From positions 1-41,740 of the forward strand of contig JAGPFL010000006.1 of the NCBI GenBank assembly GCA_018056545.1: a stretch of 41,740 nt of DNA, given 5' to 3'. The position numbers and the translations under genes were made by a program. Of this stretch, positions 37,820 through 41,740 are shown piece by piece. The DNA comes from Syntrophobacterales bacterium (lineage in GTDB: Bacteria > Desulfobacterota > Syntrophia > Syntrophales > UBA8958). Positions within the stretch are counted from its first letter, which is position 1. The number at the start of each line of letters is the position of its first letter. The notes under the pieces are model-generated. The model made no database searches. It was not told the DNA's origin and saw nothing but the letters and a program-made list of their open reading frames with translations.

Positions 37820-38320
37820 CTACATCTTGTATTTCCCGAAGGCTTCGGGGGAGAGGTTTTCCAGAAATTCCTTCAACTTCTCCTCCTTCAGCTTCTCCAT
37901 ATCTTCGACGTTCGCGGCGATATCCACATTCCGGGACTTGTCTATGACCTTTTCTTCGACAAAAATAGGGGCATCGGTACGAATGGCGATGGCAATGGCG
38001 TCGCTGGGCCGGGCATCCACCATGAAGGTCTTTCCCGCGGAGAAAAGATGCATGTTGGCAAAAAAGGTATTGTTCCTAAGATCGTGAATCTCCACGCGCA
38101 CCACTTCCACCCCCAGGGTCTTGAGGATGTCCTTCATCAGGTCGTGAGTCATGGGCCGGGAGAAGGATATCTTCTCGAGTTGTGTGGCAATGGCGCTGGC
38201 CTCGAAAAGACCTATCCAGATAGGGATGGCCTTTTTCTCCTCCAAATCCTTGAGAATGACAATCGGGGTGCTCGTGATGGGATCTATGGTCAAGCCGGTG
38301 ATCTTCATTTCTATAAACAT
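37820..38320 (-). CDS. DUF151 bifunctional nuclease family protein
   Basis: A 166-residue cytosolic protein of the DUF151/BFN family: KITGLTIDPITSTPIVILKD at the start, then IPIWIGLFEASAIA, RPMTHDLMKDIL and DARPSDAIAIAIR, which are the hallmark segments. Family members from plants and bacteria have been reported to show nuclease activity, but the in vivo role is not established. A GGGGG-type ribosome site precedes the ATG at 38320; it follows miaB by 12 bases. Confidence 0.93.
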   Translation of the reverse strand: MFIEMKITGLTIDPITSTPIVILKDLEEKKAIPIWIGLFEASAIATQLEKISFSRPMTHDLMKDILKTLGVEVVRVEIHDLRNNTFFANMHLFSAGKTFMVDARPSDAIAIAIRTDAPIFVEEKVIDKSRNVDIAANVEDMEKLKEEKLKEFLENLSPEAFGKYKM

Positions 38321-38332
38321 CGTCTACCCCCT

Positions 38333-39667
38333 TTAAGACAACTCGCCACGGAGCGAATGCAGATAGGCGGCGGTGATTTTAAGTTGAACCGTCTCCCCGC
38401 AAACATCCCGGGGAGCGGCAAAGTTCACGATCTTGTTGGTTCTGGTCCGCCCCATCATTTCCCTGGGGTTCTTCTTGCTTTTTCCCTCCGTCAGGATTTC
38501 CATCCGCTGACCGACGAGCGCCATATTCCTCTCCAGCGTGTGCAGGTCCTGAAGTTCCTGTAGCACTCGCAAACGGCGGGCCTTTTCCCTTTCCGGAACC
38601 TGTTCCTTTAAGGATGCCGCCTTTGTCCCTTCCCGCTCGGAAAACTTGAAGGAAAACAGATTGTCAAAACGTACCTCCTTCATCAAGGTCAGCGTTTCCT
38701 CGAAGTCCTCCTCCGTCTCTCCGGGGAATCCCACCATTACGTCACCGCTGATGGCGATCTCCGGGCAGCGATGCCGCAGAGCGTCAATGCGGGCCAGATA
38801 GTCGTCACGGGTATAACCGCGGTTCATGAGCCGCAAGACCCGATCCGATCCTGACTGGAAAGGTAAATGGATGTGTTCGCATAGCTTGTCCACCCTCCCA
38901 AAACAAGCGATCAATTCTCCGTTCAGATCCTTTGGGTGGGAGGTGGTGAATCTGATCCGCTCCAGACCGTTTACGGCGGCGAGACGTTCGATTAGTTCCG
39001 CAAAACCTATCTCCTGTTTCCGCCCCTTGCCGTAGGAATTGACGTTCTGTCCCAGGAGGGTTATCTCTTTCACGCCTTGTTCGGCAAGGATTCGCACTTC
39101 TTCCAGAATGTCCTCGCTGGGACGGCTTTTTTCCCTCCCCCGGAGATACGGCACGACGCAATAGGAACAATAGTTGTCGCAACCCTGCATGATTGTTACG
39201 AAGGCATTTATGACTCGGCGGCCATTATTCCCCCCCGCTGCATAGGTAAATCTTTCCAAAGAGGGTATTTCCTCCCGGAAGGCCGTGTCTACAACGGACC
39301 TCCCCTCCTGTTCTCTCCGGAAGATAAGATCCGGGACGTCCTTTAGGGCATGAGTGCCAAAGACCAGATCCACCTCGGGGATCCTGCGCAGCAAATCCCT
39401 TCCCCAATGCTGGGCCAGACAACCTCCCACGGCGATAACCAATTCCGGGTTTCTATCCTTCAACCGCCGGTAGCGGCCGATCTGGCTGACGATCTTTTCC
39501 GCCACCTTGTCGCGGATGCTGCAGGTATTCACGAGGATGACCCCGGCTTGTTTTTCGTCCCGGACCCGGTCATAGCCGGCGGCAAGCATAACGGCCGCCA
39601 GTTGCTCGGAATCATGAACATTCATCTGACATCCGAAGGTGCGGATAAAAAAAGATTTCTGCGCCAC
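38333..39667 (-). CDS. miaB: tRNA-2-methylthio-N6-dimethylallyladenosine synthase
   Basis: Radical SAM methylthiotransferase acting on A37 of tRNAs. In the 444-residue product the auxiliary-cluster cysteines are Cys13 (FGCQMN), Cys49 (VNTCSIRDKA-type segment) and Cys83 (GGCLAQ); the radical SAM cluster is CDNYCSYC (Cys163, 167, 170); a TRAM-type C-terminal segment follows. GTG start at 39667 with an AGGTG site. No miaA gene is in the window. It probably starts the run that ends at the alpha/beta hydrolase, although the DMT gene upstream is only 68 bases away. Confidence 0.96.
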   Translation of the reverse strand: MAQKSFFIRTFGCQMNVHDSEQLAAVMLAAGYDRVRDEKQAGVILVNTCSIRDKVAEKIVSQIGRYRRLKDRNPELVIAVGGCLAQHWGRDLLRRIPEVDLVFGTHALKDVPDLIFRREQEGRSVVDTAFREEIPSLERFTYAAGGNNGRRVINAFVTIMQGCDNYCSYCVVPYLRGREKSRPSEDILEEVRILAEQGVKEITLLGQNVNSYGKGRKQEIGFAELIERLAAVNGLERIRFTTSHPKDLNGELIACFGRVDKLCEHIHLPFQSGSDRVLRLMNRGYTRDDYLARIDALRHRCPEIAISGDVMVGFPGETEEDFEETLTLMKEVRFDNLFSFKFSEREGTKAASLKEQVPEREKARRLRVLQELQDLHTLERNMALVGQRMEILTEGKSKKNPREMMGRTRTNKIVNFAAPRDVCGETVQLKITAAYLHSLRGELS

Positions 39668-39735
39668 TTCCCAACACCTGCAAAAATAATGAAATAGTTT
39701 GGTTATTATAAGGATAAATCAGAGTCAACAGTTTT

Positions 39736-40635
39736 TTATGTCTGAAGTAGCCTGTTTTTCCCCGCGGCGTATTCCTGCAAGAGGATGCCGCCGACAATCA
39801 ACACCAGACCCGCCAGGGAAGAATAACGGATCGCCTCTCCCGCCACGAAATGGATGAAGATTAGTGAAATGAAAGGTGAAAGATAGATAAGATGGCTCAC
39901 CTGGGCCGCGGATTGGGTCAGGGATAGGGCTTTCATCCAGACGAAGAAGGTGATGCCCATCTCGAAAATCCCTATGTAGATCCCACCGGTCAAACCGGAC
40001 CAGGGTGGTAATCTGAGCCCCGTGGTGCACATCGCCAGCGTTAAAATATAGACAAATCCAAAGACGAAATTCCAGAAAAGCTTCACCCCCTCCTCGCGAC
40101 GGTCTTGGACATTGCCCAGCCAATATGACGCCCAAATGACGGAACTGCCCATGGCCAACAGCGCCCCGGGTAGGTTGGTGACGCGGAAGCCCAAAAGATC
40201 TCCCCGGGTCGAAATAACCAGGATCCCCATAAAACTGACGAGCATCGCCATGATCCTTCTGAGGGAGATCCTTTCCTTTCCGGTCAAGGCCGCGAGGATC
40301 ACCAGCATAAGGGGCCAGGTGTAGTTCAGAGGCTGGGCCTCCTGGGCCGGCAGGAGATCATAGGCATTAAAAAGAATCAGATAATATAGAAATGGATTCA
40401 GAAAACCCAAGATGGACGAGCGGAGGTAATCGCGGGTCGTGCCGCCGATGAGGAGCGGCAGTTTCCCCTGGATGGCGAGAATGGCCCCCAACACCACAAC
40501 GGAGGTCAGGGAGGAAAAAAGCAGCATCTCCAGGATGGACAGATGGCGGAGGGTGATCTTGAAGGCGGTGGCCACTGTCGACCAGAACAGCACGGTCAAG
40601 AGCGCATAGCCGTAAGCCTTTTTCTGCCGGTCCAT
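39736..40635 (-). CDS. EamA/DMT-family transporter
   Basis: A 299-residue inner-membrane protein with about ten hydrophobic helices in two EamA repeats, as in the drug/metabolite transporter superfamily (RhaT/YdcZ-like exporters). Segments such as AQPLNYTWPLMLVILAAL and the second repeat AALLAMGSSVIWASYWLG type are characteristic. The substrate is unknown. The ATG at 40635 directly follows a GGGAGG run, with a GGGGGAAG further up at better distance. It ends 68 bases before miaB. Confidence 0.9.
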   Translation of the reverse strand: MDRQKKAYGYALLTVLFWSTVATAFKITLRHLSILEMLLFSSLTSVVVLGAILAIQGKLPLLIGGTTRDYLRSSILGFLNPFLYYLILFNAYDLLPAQEAQPLNYTWPLMLVILAALTGKERISLRRIMAMLVSFMGILVISTRGDLLGFRVTNLPGALLAMGSSVIWASYWLGNVQDRREEGVKLFWNFVFGFVYILTLAMCTTGLRLPPWSGLTGGIYIGIFEMGITFFVWMKALSLTQSAAQVSHLIYLSPFISLIFIHFVAGEAIRYSSLAGLVLIVGGILLQEYAAGKNRLLQT

Positions 40636-40743
40636 CCTCCCGCTTCCCCCCGTCTTTTTCTACCATACCATATCATATCGGCAAGCTTCCGGACAAGGTC
40701 GATACCCGCCTGATGGCGGCACCGTCCCATCAGCACGCTTAAG

Positions 40744-40822
40744 AAAAAAAAAGAAGCGGCTTCAACTTCCCGGCAACCTCCACGCAATTTTGCAAATCCC
40801 GGAGGTCAACATTTTCGAAGAA
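40744..40822 (-). ncRNA. Candidate small RNA or orphan leader with promoter and T-run
   Basis: On the minus strand TTGTTA (40857-40852), a 17-base spacer and AATAAT (40834-40829) form a plausible promoter. About 79 bases downstream is a nine-T run (40752-40744) preceded by GAAG-CCG-CTTC. Within the predicted transcript ACCTCC (40806-40801) can pair with GGAGGT (40781-40776). The terminal stem is only 4 bp, so the call is tentative; it may equally be chance. Confidence 0.22.
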
Positions 40823-40884
40823 AGATCCATTATTCAGATAGTTAAAGAGGCTAACAAGCAAGAACCGGAACCTCATTTGTGCAA

Positions 40885-40913
40885 CCGGTTAAATTTATTC
40901 AAAAGTTAACCGG
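40885..40913. repeat. Inverted repeat CCGGTTAA / TTAACCGG
   Basis: A perfect 8-bp inverted repeat (40885-40892 and 40906-40913) with a 13-base AT-rich loop. A third AACCGG copy lies at 40863-40868. It could be an operator cluster or a hairpin. Confidence 0.5.
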
Positions 40914-40934
40914 ACAGCCGTGTGTAATTATGCG

Positions 40935-40949
40935 ATGATCAGTGATCAT
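40935..40949. repeat. 15-base palindrome ATGATCAGTGATCAT
   Basis: Perfect 7-bp arms around one central base, made of two TGATCA hexamers. It is the shape of a dimeric repressor site, but no regulator gene is nearby and no promoter element overlaps it clearly. Confidence 0.45.
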
Positions 40950-41089
40950 AGAGGATAGGTGATGGACGTTTTATTAACGGAGGTAATGACGAAATTCTTA
41001 TATAAAATCGCTCCGTGAAAATCGGTGTTCACAGGCCGGTTTCAAATAATACTGCCGTGGGGATGTGTACAGCCTTTAGCTTCAAGCGC

Positions 41090-41272
41090 CTACCGGATGT
41101 AAATTTTCGATTCCTCTTCCAGCGCGCCGTCCAGGCCGACTTCGTTGCCCAGGTCGTCATAAACCTTCCGTCCCTGCTGCCCCCGATCCATCAACCCGGC
41201 GGCAATCACCGCATGCTTCACCGTCATACCCGGAGCCAAATACAATTCCTGGTCGTTCACATACACTTTCAT
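41090..41272 (-). CDS. Small beta-grasp (ThiS/MoaD-like) protein of unknown function
   Basis: A 60-residue protein beginning KVYVNDQELYLAPGMTVKHAV and ending with a short IYIR strand; this alternation of two strands, a helix and later strands resembles ubiquitin-like ThiS/MoaD or 2Fe-2S ferredoxin-type beta-grasp folds. The C-terminal Gly-Gly needed for sulfur carriage is absent and there are no cysteines, so a sulfur-carrier or iron-sulfur role is unlikely. An AAAGGAG site lies eight bases before the ATG. It starts 27 bases after the 5'-nucleotidase stop, hence probably the same operon. Confidence 0.72.
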   Translation of the reverse strand: MKVYVNDQELYLAPGMTVKHAVIAAGLMDRGQQGRKVYDDLGNEVGLDGALEEESKIYIR

Positions 41273-41299
41273 GATGGCTTCTCCTTTGTTCCCTCGCTC

Positions 41300-41740
41300 T
41301 TATGGAACTTCTTTGATGCGTCCTTCCGTCTGTGCGGAAACCTCTTTTTTCATTTGAAAATAATCGACCATTACATCGCGCAGCCATCGGCCGGGATCGC
41401 TGTATACCAGCTTTTCGCCCTTCATGGCGCCGCCGACCACCTCATAATTCCGGGATGATTTCACCGCCTGGCCGAAGGATTTATACCCGTCGCCGCCTGC
41501 GGCAAGAAAATCGTTGGTGGCGACGGTATATTCCCGGTCGAGCTCCAGCGGCTTCCCGCCGACGCGGATATCTCGAACGCGCGCCCCCTTTGCAGCCTGC
41601 CGGCTGTAAGTGAAGTCCATGCCGGAAATCTGGGGAAACCGTCCTTTCTCGTTCTCCACGCCGGAAACGCCATGCTCCAGCGCTTCGCGCAGCTGCCGGC
41701 CGGTGAGACGGATGGCGACAATATAATTATCGAACGGCAC
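41300..41740 (-). CDS. 5'-nucleotidase / UDP-sugar hydrolase family, C-terminal part (5' end outside window)
   Basis: The last 146 residues of a 5'-nucleotidase-type protein; the frame is open to the right edge. The C-terminal substrate-binding domain is recognisable from PFDNYIVAIRLTGRQLREALEHG, FPQISGMDFTY, the EYTVATNDFLAAGGDGY segment with the substrate-stacking region, and the VMVDYF helix. The N-terminal metallophosphatase domain, which would hold the metal site and a signal peptide, is not in view. Such enzymes usually work in the periplasm on nucleotides. Confidence 0.9.
   Translation of the reverse strand: MPFDNYIVAIRLTGRQLREALEHGVSGVENEKGRFPQISGMDFTYSRQAAKGARVRDIRVGGKPLELDREYTVATNDFLAAGGDGYKSFGQAVKSSRNYEVVGGAMKGEKLVYSDPGRWLRDVMVDYFQMKKEVSAQTEGRIKEVP

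Larger units (their letters stand above)
40636..41089. other. 454-base non-coding stretch between the 60-residue gene and the DMT gene
   Basis: I see no supported gene. Open frames crossing it lack family resemblance; a plus-strand 18-codon frame at 40963 is too short to call. It contains a T9-run hairpin and possible small RNA (40744-40822), a cluster of ACCGG repeats with an 8-bp inverted repeat, a 15-base palindrome (40935-40949), and near 40650-40690 AT-rich sequence that may hold the DMT promoter (TTGTCC, 18 bases, TATGGT on the minus strand). A 7-bp hairpin CTGATGG/CCATCAG lies near 40711-40734. Confidence 0.6.

Noticed and set aside
40963-41019. 18-codon plus-strand frame with an SD-like upstream sequence
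   Set aside because: Too short and unsupported by any promoter or conservation evidence.
41015-41458. 147-codon plus-strand open frame
   Set aside because: It is antisense to the beta-grasp and nucleotidase genes, which have clear family signatures; its own product has none.

Overview
The window is a compact, roughly 55 percent GC bacterial chromosome segment made almost entirely of housekeeping genes. It has no insertion sequence, prophage, CRISPR array or toxin-antitoxin module that I can see. Lipoprotein signals and an LptM-like lipoprotein point to a Gram-negative cell. The gene order miaB - DUF151 nuclease - xerC - hslV - hslU - argB - argD - argF - argG - argH - lipoprotein - lysA - dapA - dapB resembles that of Desulfobacterota (former Deltaproteobacteria). 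A Syntrophia-like lineage is my inference from memory of such layouts, not a computed placement.

Layout. (1) 1-4728, minus: dtd, a DUF1285-like gene, guaB and the 5' part of dnaE. (2) 4862-10806, plus: a B12-binding radical SAM protein, a small membrane protein, an active/inactive pair of M16 peptidases and an M20 peptidase; the last four genes overlap. (3) 11108-14916, plus: phoH, a PgpH-type HD membrane protein and ybeY, behind a good sigma70-type promoter. (4) 14926-16924, minus: a parvulin lipoprotein and an MBL-fold hydrolase. (5) 17108-18514, plus: a MATE transporter, convergent with a cold-shock gene across a terminator hairpin. (6) 18522-22403, minus: pepA, dppD, dppF and the cold-shock gene, the last behind a leader terminator. 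(7) 22553-22711, minus: tRNA-Gly and tRNA-Cys with promoter and terminator. (8) 22786-40635, minus: nearly 18 kb of tightly packed genes, namely a DMT transporter, miaB, DUF151, xerC, hslVU, argBDFGH, an LptM-like lipoprotein, lysA-dapA-dapB, folK, a TRASH-like protein, a transaldolase-family gene, pgsA and an alpha/beta hydrolase. (9) 40636-41089: a 454-base non-coding stretch with palindromes and a possible small RNA. (10) 41090-41740, minus: a 60-residue beta-grasp-like protein and the 3' end of a 5'-nucleotidase.

Working together: argBDFGH covers arginine synthesis except argA/argJ, argC and carbamoyl phosphate synthesis. dapA-dapB-lysA covers the two ends of the lysine/diaminopimelate path but not its middle. 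PepA plus the two peptide-importer ATPases form a peptide uptake and breakdown unit whose permeases and binding protein are not here. PhoH and YbeY are typical ribosome/RNA maintenance partners.

I found no clearly new multi-gene system. The best leads are the cold-shock leader with a terminator touching its ribosome binding site, the LptM-like lipoprotein with an added CxxC-containing domain upstream of lysA, the radical SAM/M16/M20 operon, and the small-RNA candidate near 40.8 kb.
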